Assembly (NCBI GenBank): GCA_020633995.1
Contig: JACKCO010000003.1
Span: 310,001 to 374,000, forward strand
DNA: 64,000 nt
Direction: 5' to 3'
Source: Campylobacterota bacterium
Lineage (GTDB): Bacteria > Babelota > Babeliae > Babelales > RVW-14
Below are positions 1 through 8,778 of this stretch, in pieces (the first letter of the stretch is position 1; every line of letters begins with the position of its first letter). Under the pieces are notes generated by a model. That model ran no database searches, had not been told where the DNA came from, and saw only the letters and a list, made by a program, of their open reading frames with translations. Position numbers and translations under genes: made by a program.

Positions 1-58
1 ACTGTTATTTAGAATGCAGCATGTGTTCTGCGTGCTGTTAACTTGATCCGAAAATTTT

Positions 59-86
59 ATCCCGGCTCTTAGCTGGGATTTTTTTT
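59..86 (+). terminator. Rho-independent terminator of an upstream gene
   Basis: A hairpin with an ATCCCGGC / GCTGGGAT stem (one wobble pair) and a five-base loop is followed by a run of eight T. It lies before the first gene on the + strand, so it probably ends a transcript that starts left of the window. Bases 1-58 hold no gene I can support. Confidence 0.7.
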
Positions 87-172
87 GAACGTCTTTTTTT
101 AAATATTGATTCAATATGCTTGCGTGTGTCATTGTGCCTAAAGTCCAGCATGCTAAAAAAGGGAGTAAGGAT

Positions 173-1459
173 ATGTTTAAAAAATGTACAATTTTACGGA
201 GTATGTGTTTTTTGGTGACAAGTTTTCTAGATGCTTCTGACCCAGCTTTTGAAGTTATTGTATTTAGGCAACCTATAACTAAAGAGAATGCTAAAGTTAA
301 AGGCAGGGATGGTAATACAGTATTGCATTATATTACAGCGATTCGGGGGGATAAGTATGCTAAAAGTAAAAGCGTAATAAATGACCTTATTAAACATGGC
401 GCTGACATAAATGCTCGTAATAATTATGGCGAGACTCCATTGTTGTCACCTTTTACCTGGACAATACGCTATAAAGATAGAGGGAATGACAAAGAAAATC
501 CTGTAAAGGATAATATTCCCCTACTGATAGAAAAAGGTGCTAATTTTAAAGCCATAGATAATCAGAAAAATAATATTTTTCATCTCTTTATTCTCTCCTA
601 TGAATGTTACGATCGCTCACCAACTAATGATACAGGAATTCATTCAAAAAAGATGGTTCAATTTCTTTTGAGTCAACCTGGAGCAAAAGACTTGCTTGTA
701 CAGAAAAATAACGAAGGTAAAACGCCTGTTCAACTACTTCAGGAAGTGTGCACAAAGAGCCCATATCCTGGTCATCCTTTTTTCTCTCATATACTCGAAG
801 CATTTAATGAGTTTTTTGCAAAGAATGGGATAGTTCAAGTATCTAGTACTGGTAGTGTGCCGCCACCTGCAGATTACTTTTCTGGTTCACCCGAACCAGA
901 AAAGCCTAAGCCTGCTCAAAGACCGGTTGATCCAGAGCAGAGTAAAACAGCAGTTGTCATTGTGCCGACAGGTCCGATTGAGGATGAAATAGTAACGTAT
1001 GTTTCTTCTTGTGTTCGGGGCAAAATAACTTTGGATGCATATAAGCAAAATGTTTCGGCGGTTATTGAAAGTGACAAAATTAATGGACTTGCTTTGTGTC
1101 AAAAGCTCTTAAGGAGTAAAATTATTTATCCAACAAATTTAAATGCCGATGGCAGAAGCAGAAGTGAGGAAACATTTAAATATCTTGTTGAAGATCTGAA
1201 GGTTATCAAGTTGAGTGACCCTACGATATATAGTTTTTTGGAGCACTTTGTAAATCTTAGCAGCAACCAAGCTGATCAGGAAGGGTATAATGCTGAGATT
1301 AAGCGGTTTCTTTTTGAGCCATATATTATTAGCAAGCTTAAAGGAACTTCTAAGTCTTCGAAAACTTCTCCTGTGGTGGAGCAAAATTCAATCGTAAGCA
1401 TGATTCAGCTTGTCTCACTCAAGATTAAATACCTGATGGCTCGTGTAGTGGGCAAATAG
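173..1459 (+). CDS. Secreted ankyrin-repeat protein
   Basis: An open frame runs from 116, but I place the start at ATG 173. It follows a purine-rich GGGAGTAAGG and gives a basic-hydrophobic leader (MFKKCTILRSM...). The encoded protein has about 428 residues. The N-terminal half has ankyrin signatures: DGNTVLHYI, then LIKHGADINARNNYGETPL, then LLIEKGANFKAIDNQ. The middle is Pro/Glu-rich (PEPEKPKPAQRPVDPE), a likely linker. The C-terminal 170 residues match no family I know. Ankyrin repeats mediate protein-protein contacts, and secreted ones in intracellular bacteria are often host-directed. That role is inferred here. Its downstream neighbour is a second ankyrin protein on the same strand, 92 bases away. 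Confidence 0.85.
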   Translation: MFKKCTILRSMCFLVTSFLDASDPAFEVIVFRQPITKENAKVKGRDGNTVLHYITAIRGDKYAKSKSVINDLIKHGADINARNNYGETPLLSPFTWTIRYKDRGNDKENPVKDNIPLLIEKGANFKAIDNQKNNIFHLFILSYECYDRSPTNDTGIHSKKMVQFLLSQPGAKDLLVQKNNEGKTPVQLLQEVCTKSPYPGHPFFSHILEAFNEFFAKNGIVQVSSTGSVPPPADYFSGSPEPEKPKPAQRPVDPEQSKTAVVIVPTGPIEDEIVTYVSSCVRGKITLDAYKQNVSAVIESDKINGLALCQKLLRSKIIYPTNLNADGRSRSEETFKYLVEDLKVIKLSDPTIYSFLEHFVNLSSNQADQEGYNAEIKRFLFEPYIISKLKGTSKSSKTSPVVEQNSIVSMIQLVSLKIKYLMARVVGK

Positions 1460-1551
1460 CACAAACGTCCTATTTTCTTGCTTTTCTCTTTTTTTATTGC
1501 TTAGTGTGTTGACAGGAGAAAACAGTGTGGTTTTTTAGAAAGGAGAAAATC

Positions 1552-2649
1552 ATGAAAGTATTATTTCATGTGTTGGGAGCTGCCAGTTTGTTAGCAGCGG
1601 GAACTGCGCTGTATGCGGAAGATGCTCAAGACCAAGTGTTGCAAAGCCAACAAGGCCGCGGTAAGTTTGAAAAATCACTTAACGAAACACCGCTTCATGC
1701 CGCGTGTAAGAAAAGAGACTTTGACCGCGTTAAAGAACTTGTTGAAAAAGAAAAAGCAGATGTAAACGCGAAAAACAAGTTTGGTGAAGTGCCGCTTCAT
1801 TTTGCCTGTTTTGAAGGGGCTCTTGATATTGTTAAGTACCTAGTGGTGCATGGTGCTGAAATAAACGTTGAGATGTTTCAGGGCGATACGCCGATGGACT
1901 ATGCAATTGAGGCAAACAAAAATGATGTAGTCAGATACTTATTGACAAAAAATGCTCAATACACGGTCGAAAATCAAAGGTTTGAAGAAAAAGAGCTGCA
2001 TCTGGCATGTAGGGTGGGTAGCGGTATTACTTACATTCAAAAACTTGTTGAAGAACGTGGTGTTGATGTCAACGAGCCCAATAAGTTTGGCGATAGACCG
2101 TTACACTATGCCGTACGTAAGGGAGATTTGTCGGTTATTATTTATCTGCTTGGTCATGGAGCTGAAATAAATATTCAAAATAATTATGGTGAAACACCGC
2201 TTGATTATGCGATTGATGCTGAGCAAGATCATGTTGTAAAATTTTTGATTGAGAATGGAGCAAAGTTTACGCTTAACCACAAGCCTGAGCGAGGTGGTAA
2301 GTCGATACATGATACCTTTGATGGGCGAGGAAAGATAGAAAAAGCATTTCAAGAGACACTACTTCATGTTGCATGCAAGCATGAAGGTAATATTGGGCGT
2401 GTTAGAGAGCTTGTTGAAGCAGAAAAAGCAGATGTAAATGCTAGAAACAAATTTGGCGATACGCCTCTGCATTACGCCTGTTTGCACGGCGATGTCCAGG
2501 TTGTAGAGTACTTGCTTGAGCAGGGGGCTGAAATGAACGCAAGAAATTGTTTTAACGAAACACCGCTTGACTATGCCATTGGTGCTGATATGAGAGAGGT
2601 AATGAATTTTCTTGCTCAGAAAGGAGCAAAGTGGGGCGGTAGTTGCTAA
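1552..2649 (+). CDS. Secreted ankyrin-repeat protein with three repeated modules
   Basis: The start is ATG 1552, preceded by AAAGGAG. The upstream in-frame codon at 1525 lacks a good site and would bury the leader. Residues 1-23 form a clear signal peptide (MKVLFHVLGAASLLAAG..., ending ALYAE). The rest of the 365-residue protein is almost all ankyrin. It falls into three modules of about 100 residues, each with three repeats and recurring phrases: ETPLHAAC or ETLLHVAC, ADVNAKNKFG or ADVNARNKFG, and a closing TPLDYAI or TPMDYAI. This higher-order pattern suggests growth by duplication of a three-repeat block. No enzymatic domain is visible. It probably acts as a binding scaffold outside the cytoplasm. 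Confidence 0.9.
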   Translation: MKVLFHVLGAASLLAAGTALYAEDAQDQVLQSQQGRGKFEKSLNETPLHAACKKRDFDRVKELVEKEKADVNAKNKFGEVPLHFACFEGALDIVKYLVVHGAEINVEMFQGDTPMDYAIEANKNDVVRYLLTKNAQYTVENQRFEEKELHLACRVGSGITYIQKLVEERGVDVNEPNKFGDRPLHYAVRKGDLSVIIYLLGHGAEINIQNNYGETPLDYAIDAEQDHVVKFLIENGAKFTLNHKPERGGKSIHDTFDGRGKIEKAFQETLLHVACKHEGNIGRVRELVEAEKADVNARNKFGDTPLHYACLHGDVQVVEYLLEQGAEMNARNCFNETPLDYAIGADMREVMNFLAQKGAKWGGSC

Positions 2650-2671
2650 GTTTACGACGATATAGCATTAC

Positions 2672-2705
2672 TTGTAGGTACCGGCTTGCAGGCCGGCACC
2701 TACAA
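2672..2705. terminator. Long hairpin between convergent genes
   Basis: TTGTAGGTACCGGC and GCCGGCACCTACAA pair over 14 bases with one mismatch around a short loop. The hairpin lies in the 62-base gap between the ankyrin gene and aspS, which converge. There is no strong T-run on either side. It may act as a weak bidirectional terminator, or it may be a stray palindromic repeat unlike the GTCATCCC family. Confidence 0.5.
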
Positions 2706-2711
2706 GGTAAA

Positions 2712-4505
2712 TTAAACACTTGCTTGAGTTTGTTTTTTTGCTTGTGGCAATTTTCTAAGCCCAAGATCTTCAAGTTGGCTTGTGTCAACTGATGCTGGTG
2801 TATCCATCATTAGGCAGCCGCCCTTTTGCGTTTTAGGAAAGGCAATGACATCACGAATTGAATCAGTACCGGCAAGCATCATGACAATGCGGTCAATACC
2901 AAAGGCAATGCCACCTTCAGGCGGATAACCAAAGTCTTGTGCATCAAGCAAGAAGCCAAACTTTTCACGTGCTTGTTGCTCGTCTATGCCAAGAAGGTCA
3001 AATATTTTTTGTTGCATATCTGAGCAATGAATTCGAATTGAGCCGCCACCAAGTTCTTCGCCGTTGTAGACTAGATCATAGGCACGTGCTTTCATGTGGG
3101 CCGGGTCTTGAATATCTTCCCAGCCATGTTGTGGAGCGGTAAACGGATGATGTTTTGAATCCCAACGATTTTCTTCTTCGTTCCATTCAAACATTGGAAA
3201 ATCCGTAACCCAAAACATGCTGTGCTTGTTTTCATCAATCAGGCCAAGTGCTTTGCCCAGACCCATGCGAAGTTGGCCGAGTAGCGACCATTGTTTTGTA
3301 AAATCACCGGCAACCATAAAGAGCGTGCTTTTACGTGTAAGCTCAGGAAGCAGTTTTTGTGCCCGTTCAAAAAAATCACTAGGTAGGTATTTACTTATGG
3401 ATGAGTCGATGCTGCCATCTTCTTTCCAGCGGGCCCAAATCAAACCTTGGCCACCAAGTTCTTTGGTGACATAGTGTGTCCATTTATCAAGTTCTGCACG
3501 GGAAAACGAGTGGTCGTGTACACATAGTGCTCCAACTTTACCACTATTTTTGATAATGGTTTGCAAGAAGTTGAGTGGTGAATTTTCAAAGAGTGCAGTT
3601 ACGTCATTAATCTCAAGATCAAAGCGCATGTCTGGTTTGTCTGAGCCAAAACGGTTAAACACATCATCAAAACTGTAACGCTCAAGTTTTTCTGGTAAGT
3701 CATGGTCAAAAAACTGTTTCCATATTTTACGCATCAGCTCTTCGCATAGCGTGTACACATCTTCTTCATCAACAAATGCTGTTTCTATGTCAAGCTGTGT
3801 AAACTCAGGTTGACGGTTTGCGCGTAAGTCTTCATCACGAAAGCAGCGAGCAATTTGAAAGTAGCGCTCGATACCGCCGGCCATCAAAAGTTGTTTGTAG
3901 ATTTGTGGAGACTGTGGCAGGGCATAAAAGTTACCTAGTTGCAGGCGTGAAGGAACTAAAAAGTCTCGCGCCCCTTCAGGTGTGCTTTTTGAGAGTACTG
4001 GGGTTTCAATTTCATAAAAATCTTTTTGATTAAAAAATTCACGCATAGCAAAAATGAGATCATGTCTGAGTTTGAGGTGATCATGCATTTTTGGTCTGCG
4101 CAAGTCAAGGTAGCGAAATTTGAGTCTGAGCGATTCTGAAACATCTTGCGAATCAAGTTGAAATGGCAGTGGTTCAGACTCGTTAAGGATGCTCAAGTGT
4201 TCTACTTGAATTTCAATCATGCCCGTTGGCATTGACTCATTGACTAAATCTTTTGCACGGGCAATGACAGCACCTTGTGCCGCGACGACATATTCCGAGC
4301 GAAGCGAGTGAGCATAGGTTGCAGCGCCATGATGAATTTCAGGATTAAAGACAAGCTGTACAAGGCCAGTGTGATCACGTAGGTCAATAAAAACAACCCC
4401 TCCGTGGTCACGGCGTGTATTAACCCAGCCGCACAAGGTTACCTGCTCTCCGATGTTTTCTGCTCGCAGTTTTCCGCAATATGCGGTTCGTTTAAGCAGT
4501 TGCAT
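2712..4505 (-). CDS. aspS: Aspartate--tRNA(Asp/Asn) ligase
   Basis: A full-length bacterial-type class II AspRS of 597 residues. It activates aspartate and charges tRNA in the cytoplasm. The N-terminal OB-fold carries GGVVFIDLRDHTG. Motif 2 is seen in FRDEDLRANRQPEFTQLDIE, motif 3 in GIAFGIDRIVMML, and a GAD insert lies between them. The start ATG at 4505 follows AGGAAGG. Residue 34 is His in the RRDHGG segment. Histidine here is typical of non-discriminating AspRS that also charge tRNA(Asn), where discriminating enzymes such as that of E. coli have Leu. This fits gatB being present in the same window. Dual specificity is inferred, not proven. Confidence 0.97.
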   Translation of the reverse strand: MQLLKRTAYCGKLRAENIGEQVTLCGWVNTRRDHGGVVFIDLRDHTGLVQLVFNPEIHHGAATYAHSLRSEYVVAAQGAVIARAKDLVNESMPTGMIEIQVEHLSILNESEPLPFQLDSQDVSESLRLKFRYLDLRRPKMHDHLKLRHDLIFAMREFFNQKDFYEIETPVLSKSTPEGARDFLVPSRLQLGNFYALPQSPQIYKQLLMAGGIERYFQIARCFRDEDLRANRQPEFTQLDIETAFVDEEDVYTLCEELMRKIWKQFFDHDLPEKLERYSFDDVFNRFGSDKPDMRFDLEINDVTALFENSPLNFLQTIIKNSGKVGALCVHDHSFSRAELDKWTHYVTKELGGQGLIWARWKEDGSIDSSISKYLPSDFFERAQKLLPELTRKSTLFMVAGDFTKQWSLLGQLRMGLGKALGLIDENKHSMFWVTDFPMFEWNEEENRWDSKHHPFTAPQHGWEDIQDPAHMKARAYDLVYNGEELGGGSIRIHCSDMQQKIFDLLGIDEQQAREKFGFLLDAQDFGYPPEGGIAFGIDRIVMMLAGTDSIRDVIAFPKTQKGGCLMMDTPASVDTSQLEDLGLRKLPQAKKQTQASV

Positions 4506-4614
4506 ACAATAAATCCTTCCTGAAATTGCTTTGAATGGCTAAAACGCCCTATGAAATCGTTCTAAGAGTCGATTATAGCACCTTTATGGTCAAAAGCAAA
4601 AATCAGATTTGCTC

Positions 4615-4642
4615 TTTACAGAATGAAAAAGTGGCGTACACT
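4615..4642 (+). promoter_or_regulatory. Candidate sigma-70 promoter
   Basis: TTTACA (4615-4620), a 16-base spacer and TACACT (4637-4642) lie 57 bases before the gene at 4699. Both boxes are near consensus and the distance is sensible. No experimental support is available. Confidence 0.45.
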
Positions 4643-4698
4643 AAGTGTCTCAATAAAAAATTACTGTTTGTTTTATTTTTATATCGTGGGAGATATGT

Positions 4699-5466
4699 AT
4701 GAAGATTGCTCGTAGTACCCTTGTTCTTATTTTGCTTGTATTGGCTGTAGGGGATGGTTTATTGTTGGCGTCTGAAAGCTCACTGGATAGTTATGAAAGT
4801 GCGAGTGGCAGTGAGTATAGTGTGAGTTCAGATTATGACGAGTGCTCAGATAGCGAAGAAGAATACAGCGAAGAGGAGTATGACTCAGAAGACGATTTCT
4901 ATGATTGTGATGATTTTGGTGCTTGCATTGGTGCCAACTGGGTACCAGTGTTTTATGATACAACGGATTTGTATGTGCGCTCTGCTATGAGATCAAGAAA
5001 GAGAAAGCCTTATAAATCTCGCCTTCCCTTGCATGTATCAAAAGGGCAGGAATTGTCTAAGGAGCAAAAAGAAAAGCTGAGAGCTGCTGAACTCAAAGCG
5101 TTGCGTATGAGAGCTAGGAGTCTTCAAATATTTGAGTTGGATGTTGAAGAGTGCGAGGAGTTGTTTGACCCTTTAAATAATGCAGAAATTAAAGTTATTC
5201 GTCCGATGACTAAGGTGGAACAGAGTTTACGAATAAACCAAAATATAGCTTTGGCCTGTTCCAACAAAATGGGTGGTTATGTCATTGGAAAAGTTATAAG
5301 CAAGACCGAGTTCAAGACGGGACTGAGCCTACTTCACTCAATGAGAAAACTTATGACTGATGATGAGCTTGAAGTATTCAAAAAAGGTGTAAAAAGCTTT
5401 GGGCGCCAAGAGTTTGCCCACATTCCGTTTGTTGAACTTACCATACAAATGCGCAAAAACATTTAA
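4699..5466 (+). CDS. Secreted acidic protein, unknown function
   Basis: 255 residues, not recognised. Residues 1-24 are a signal peptide (MKIARSTLVLILLVLAVGDG...). Residues 25-75 are extremely rich in Ser, Asp, Glu and Tyr (SDSEEEYSEEEYDSEDD), a disordered, strongly negative stretch that could bind cations or a basic surface. The remainder is a mixed alpha/beta-like sequence with no known motif. The start follows GTGGGAG. It stands alone between aspS and a convergent DsbD-like gene. Confidence 0.8.
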   Translation: MKIARSTLVLILLVLAVGDGLLLASESSLDSYESASGSEYSVSSDYDECSDSEEEYSEEEYDSEDDFYDCDDFGACIGANWVPVFYDTTDLYVRSAMRSRKRKPYKSRLPLHVSKGQELSKEQKEKLRAAELKALRMRARSLQIFELDVEECEELFDPLNNAEIKVIRPMTKVEQSLRINQNIALACSNKMGGYVIGKVISKTEFKTGLSLLHSMRKLMTDDELEVFKKGVKSFGRQEFAHIPFVELTIQMRKNI

Positions 5467-5481
5467 CAAAAATAAATTTCT

Positions 5482-6444
5482 CTAGACAAACGAATTCCAT
5501 ATGAGGGCTGTTGCTGCGATTGCAAGGAGCAGCCCGAGTCCTTGCTTAATCCAATGTTTATTTCTATCCATGACTAAAAAGTATAATCCAGCAGAGGCTG
5601 TTACAGCTGCGTATAGCAGGGTGATGATTTGGTCGTCAAGAAGCGGGTCTAGAAAGTATACGCACACAGCTAGTACAATAAAGCCAAATGCTTTCTTAAA
5701 GTCTCCCATCCATACACCAGCCTGAGGTAGCAGTGTCATTGTACTTGCAAATGTTCCGGCAAGCACAAGCAGCAACCCCATGCCAAGTGAAAAAGCAAAG
5801 AGCATCAAAAAGCCCGTGATTGGATTTTGTTGTGCAGCAAAGCCAAGTAAAACTGCTAGCGCTGGCGTTAGGCATGGTGAGGCTACCGTGCCGGCCAGCA
5901 TGCCAAAAATGAAGGTGTGAAAAAGTGATTTGCCTGCATTAATTTGGCTGCGCTGTGTTAAAAATGATGGCAGATAAATGTCATAAAAACCAAACAGTGA
6001 AAATGCCAGATATAAAAAGAATGCAACCACGAGTGCGATAAACCAAGGATTGCCTAGCCATTGGCCAAAAATAATGGATGTGGTTGCTGCAATATAGCCA
6101 AGTGTTGCATACACCAAAGCGATGCCAAGAACGTATGAACAGGCCGCCAAAAAGTTACGTAGTACAGAGTTTTGCGCTTGTGATTGCAGGATACCAATGG
6201 TGATCGGAATCATTGGGTAAACACAGGGCGTAAAGCTAATGATCACACCCGCTAGAAATGCGAGTACTAAAATAAACCACGCGCTTGAATCTGTTGCAAT
6301 AGCCTCCTTAAGCCAGCCGACAATATTAAGTCCTTCTATTTGAGTGTTGACTGCTTTTTCTTGTGCATACAACAATGAATTGCAAAACAGCGTTATGATT
6401 GGAAGAGCGAGAAATCGGCAGACTTTGCTCAAAAAAAATTTCAT
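5482..6444 (-). CDS. DsbD-like thiol-disulfide transporter, membrane domain only
   Basis: 320 residues with a signal-like N-terminus and about eight membrane helices. It matches the central domain of DsbD / CcdA-type proteins, which carry electrons from cytoplasmic thioredoxin across the inner membrane. The two redox cysteines are in place: C74 in FTPCVYPMIP and C191 in ASPCLTPAL. The N-terminal immunoglobulin-like and C-terminal thioredoxin domains of full DsbD are absent, so separate partners are needed. The exported CPPC thioredoxin at 27473-27877 is one candidate. The name DsbD is by domain similarity; CcdA-like use in cytochrome maturation cannot be excluded. Confidence 0.88.
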   Translation of the reverse strand: MKFFLSKVCRFLALPIITLFCNSLLYAQEKAVNTQIEGLNIVGWLKEAIATDSSAWFILVLAFLAGVIISFTPCVYPMIPITIGILQSQAQNSVLRNFLAACSYVLGIALVYATLGYIAATTSIIFGQWLGNPWFIALVVAFFLYLAFSLFGFYDIYLPSFLTQRSQINAGKSLFHTFIFGMLAGTVASPCLTPALAVLLGFAAQQNPITGFLMLFAFSLGMGLLLVLAGTFASTMTLLPQAGVWMGDFKKAFGFIVLAVCVYFLDPLLDDQIITLLYAAVTASAGLYFLVMDRNKHWIKQGLGLLLAIAATALIWNSFV

Positions 6445-6632
6445 GGGACTTCCCTTTCGATTTTTTCGTGGACAACGTAATCTTAATGAGTTTAGTCATG
6501 CTAGAAAAAACTTTTGGTTTGATGCAAGATTTAGGTGGTTTGTCTGTGATTGCTTGCATCTGAGCACCATTTTTTATTAGATTTTCCAGAAACCATAGTC
6601 TATGTATAAAAAATGAAAGGATAGGTGGTTTT

Positions 6633-7193
6633 ATGCATAAAATGATTTTTTACCTAGTATGTGTATGCGCATTTATTTTGTGTGGTTGGTATTTGTGGCG
6701 TAATGTGTCAGCAAGTCGGGGGCGTGGTCTTATTTTGAAAAGTAAAAATTTTATAAACAATGATCGTTTTGATAAAGTTCATACTTGTGATGGGCAAGAT
6801 CTTTCGCCACACCTTGCCTGGCACGGAGCTCCAGCAAATACAAAGAGCTATGCACTTATTTGTTCAGACCCTGATGCACCTGCTGGTATTTGGGTGCACT
6901 GGATTTTGTACAATATTCCAGCAAATATTGGGGAGCTTGAGCAAGGTGTAAGTGGAGATCGTGTTTTAGAAAACGGAGCGTTGCAGGGTATTAACAGTTG
7001 GGGGCGTTTTGGTTATGGGGGTGCATGTCCACCAAAAGGTCACGGGCAACATCGTTACTACTTTTATTTGTACGCGCTGGATACCATGCTTAAGTTTGAT
7101 GAAGATATGGTAGACAAAGATATGCTTGAGCGTGCAATGCAGCGCCATGTTTTGGCAACGGCACAAATCATGGGAACATACTCTCGAGAATAA
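6633..7193 (+). CDS. YbhB/YbcL (PEBP, Raf-kinase-inhibitor-like) family protein
   Basis: 186 residues with an N-terminal hydrophobic segment (residues 4-24) that acts as a signal peptide or anchor. The PEBP signature blocks are present: SDPDAPAGIWVHWILYNIP around residues 88-106, and SWGRFGYGGACPPKGHGQHRY after residue 120. These blocks form the small anion/ligand pocket of the family. The biological role of bacterial PEBP proteins is poorly known. An AAAGGATAGGTGG site precedes ATG 6633. The gene ends at a strong bidirectional terminator. Confidence 0.92.
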   Translation: MHKMIFYLVCVCAFILCGWYLWRNVSASRGRGLILKSKNFINNDRFDKVHTCDGQDLSPHLAWHGAPANTKSYALICSDPDAPAGIWVHWILYNIPANIGELEQGVSGDRVLENGALQGINSWGRFGYGGACPPKGHGQHRYYFYLYALDTMLKFDEDMVDKDMLERAMQRHVLATAQIMGTYSRE

Positions 7194-7223
7194 AAAAAGC
7201 GCTGGGCTGACCAGCGCTTTTTT
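7192..7223. terminator. Bidirectional rho-independent terminator
   Basis: AAAAAAAGCGCTGG and CCAGCGCTTTTTT form a nearly perfect stem around GCTGA. The A-run and T-run allow it to work on both strands, so it closes the PEBP gene (+) and the convergent gene ending at 7231 (-). Confidence 0.9.
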
Positions 7224-7230
7224 ACTTTTT

Positions 7231-8040
7231 TTACTTGCCTTGTTGCTCTAGTAGCCCGTTGACAAGTTTTGTCAGTTCTTGAAGATTGTCACCTGGAAGC
7301 ATAACTCTCTGATATTCTACAAGAGTGTGATTGTTTTCTGGCATGGCTTTTTTTGCGGCGTCGCTTAGTTGTTGGCGATTTCTGTCAAGCGTTTCGTCGT
7401 TGAGTTGGCCGATGAGCGCTACAAGATTGTCAGCAGTTATGCCATTTTTTGTACGAATTGCTTCTGGCATTTTTTGTATGTTTTTGTAATAAATTTTCGT
7501 AGGGGAATCACCTAGCTGGTCGAAATACCCATGAAGATGAAATTTGAGCGGAGCGTAGTCGAGTGCAATATTGATGGCATGGCGGTCCCCAAATTTAAGG
7601 GCAATTGGTAGCAGGGCCAGGTTATCCGCATGAGCTTTGGCAAACAACTCTAGTTGCGTATTAGATGTAGGTGTGTCTTGATCGAGCATGGTTAAAATTT
7701 CCTGATCAGATCGACTTTCAGCATGCTTTTGGCCTAAAAATCGTAAGTTCGTTACTTTGTCAAAACGTGTTCTGCAGACCAAGGCGAAGAACGCTGCTGG
7801 TTGGAGCTTGTCTTTGTTGCTGCGCAAGAATACATTCATGGTTTCAAGTGTTCCCATGCCAACGCGCTTCTCTTCATTAATTTTGTGAGCAACGTCTTGT
7901 ATCGGAGAAAAATCAAAAGCATGTTCGGCAACCCATTGCAGTAGGCCGTCGGTATGATATTGAGTTTCAGTTGCGTATACCTGTTGCAAGGTGAGTGCGA
8001 GTGCAGAGCAAAATAGTACGTTGCGAAGTTGTTTGTTCAT
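7231..8040 (-). CDS. Secreted protein of unknown function
   Basis: 269 residues, not recognised. A signal peptide (MNKQLRNVLFCSALALTLQQ, cleavage near VYATE) is followed by a mostly helical, soluble sequence with no repeats or catalytic motif that I can name. The leader opening MNKQL resembles that of the WD40-like proteins at 52-57 kb, but the mature parts do not look related. It is monocistronic, with the PEBP gene converging on its 3' end. Confidence 0.8.
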   Translation of the reverse strand: MNKQLRNVLFCSALALTLQQVYATETQYHTDGLLQWVAEHAFDFSPIQDVAHKINEEKRVGMGTLETMNVFLRSNKDKLQPAAFFALVCRTRFDKVTNLRFLGQKHAESRSDQEILTMLDQDTPTSNTQLELFAKAHADNLALLPIALKFGDRHAINIALDYAPLKFHLHGYFDQLGDSPTKIYYKNIQKMPEAIRTKNGITADNLVALIGQLNDETLDRNRQQLSDAAKKAMPENNHTLVEYQRVMLPGDNLQELTKLVNGLLEQQGK

Positions 8041-8172
8041 AGTAGGCCTTTCACTTTTTTACAAAATTATTTTTTGAGTTATTTGAAATTTATTGCAGAA
8101 CTTGACTAATTTTATAGTAATTCAAAAAAACGTACAAACGTAAAATAAAAATTGAGCGTTGAAGGAGAGGGA

Positions 8173-8778
8173 GTGAGATTTTTAAGAAAAATAGTATGTG
8201 AGGGTGCGTTGCTGTGTATTTTTTTTGTTCCTCTAGGCTACGGTAATGAATCTCGCCAGGGTCAGATTCAGCAGCTGTACAAAAAAATAGGTGATGAATT
8301 ACTTGAGATTCGCCGTCAACACGCACAAACACAGCCGCGAGTATACACGTTGCTTGATCACGTTGATAAAATGCATGCGCTGGCAAAAGAAGCGTGTTTG
8401 GAAAAAAAAGAGATGAAGCGTAGAGTCAAAGAGCTTGAGCACGATAATCATGTACTTCGTGTTGAACTTGAAGGTCTTAAGCGTGAATTGGACACAACTA
8501 AGTTAGCACTTGATCAGTCAAAAAGCATGTTGCTTGAGGCAAAAAAAAGTGTCAGCCAACAGTCTCGTTTGCTTGCCAAAAATACTATGCCCAGAAAAGA
8601 AAAAAAAACAGAAGATAAGGAGGTGAGGGCCTCTGTGCAGGTGCCTGTTGAGCAAGATGAGTTACTCAAAGCAATGAGTGAGGCAAAAACAAGTACACTT
8701 GAGGCGTTGCACAAAGAGCTTGAAAGTAAAGAAGAAGTTAGTCCAGAAGAAGTAAAAGCAATGCTGTCAAAATTTTAG
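8173..8778 (+). CDS. Exported coiled-coil protein
   Basis: The longest frame opens with TTG at 8152, but GTG 8173 fits better. It lies six bases after GGAG and starts a normal signal peptide (basic RFLRK, then a hydrophobic core ending near GYGNES). The mature protein is about 175 residues, charged, and heptad-like between residues 75 and 150 (VKELEHDNHVLRVELEGLKR), so a coiled coil is likely. The C-terminus is Glu/Lys-rich. No function is assigned. Its last 12 bases overlap the 3' end of the convergent TamB-like gene. Confidence 0.8.
   Translation: MRFLRKIVCEGALLCIFFVPLGYGNESRQGQIQQLYKKIGDELLEIRRQHAQTQPRVYTLLDHVDKMHALAKEACLEKKEMKRRVKELEHDNHVLRVELEGLKRELDTTKLALDQSKSMLLEAKKSVSQQSRLLAKNTMPRKEKKTEDKEVRASVQVPVEQDELLKAMSEAKTSTLEALHKELESKEEVSPEEVKAMLSKF

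Noticed and set aside
1..58. Possible tRNA or RNA gene at the left edge
   Set aside because: I could not fold an acceptor stem, a T-loop or an anticodon arm. It is probably the tail of an upstream gene before its terminator.
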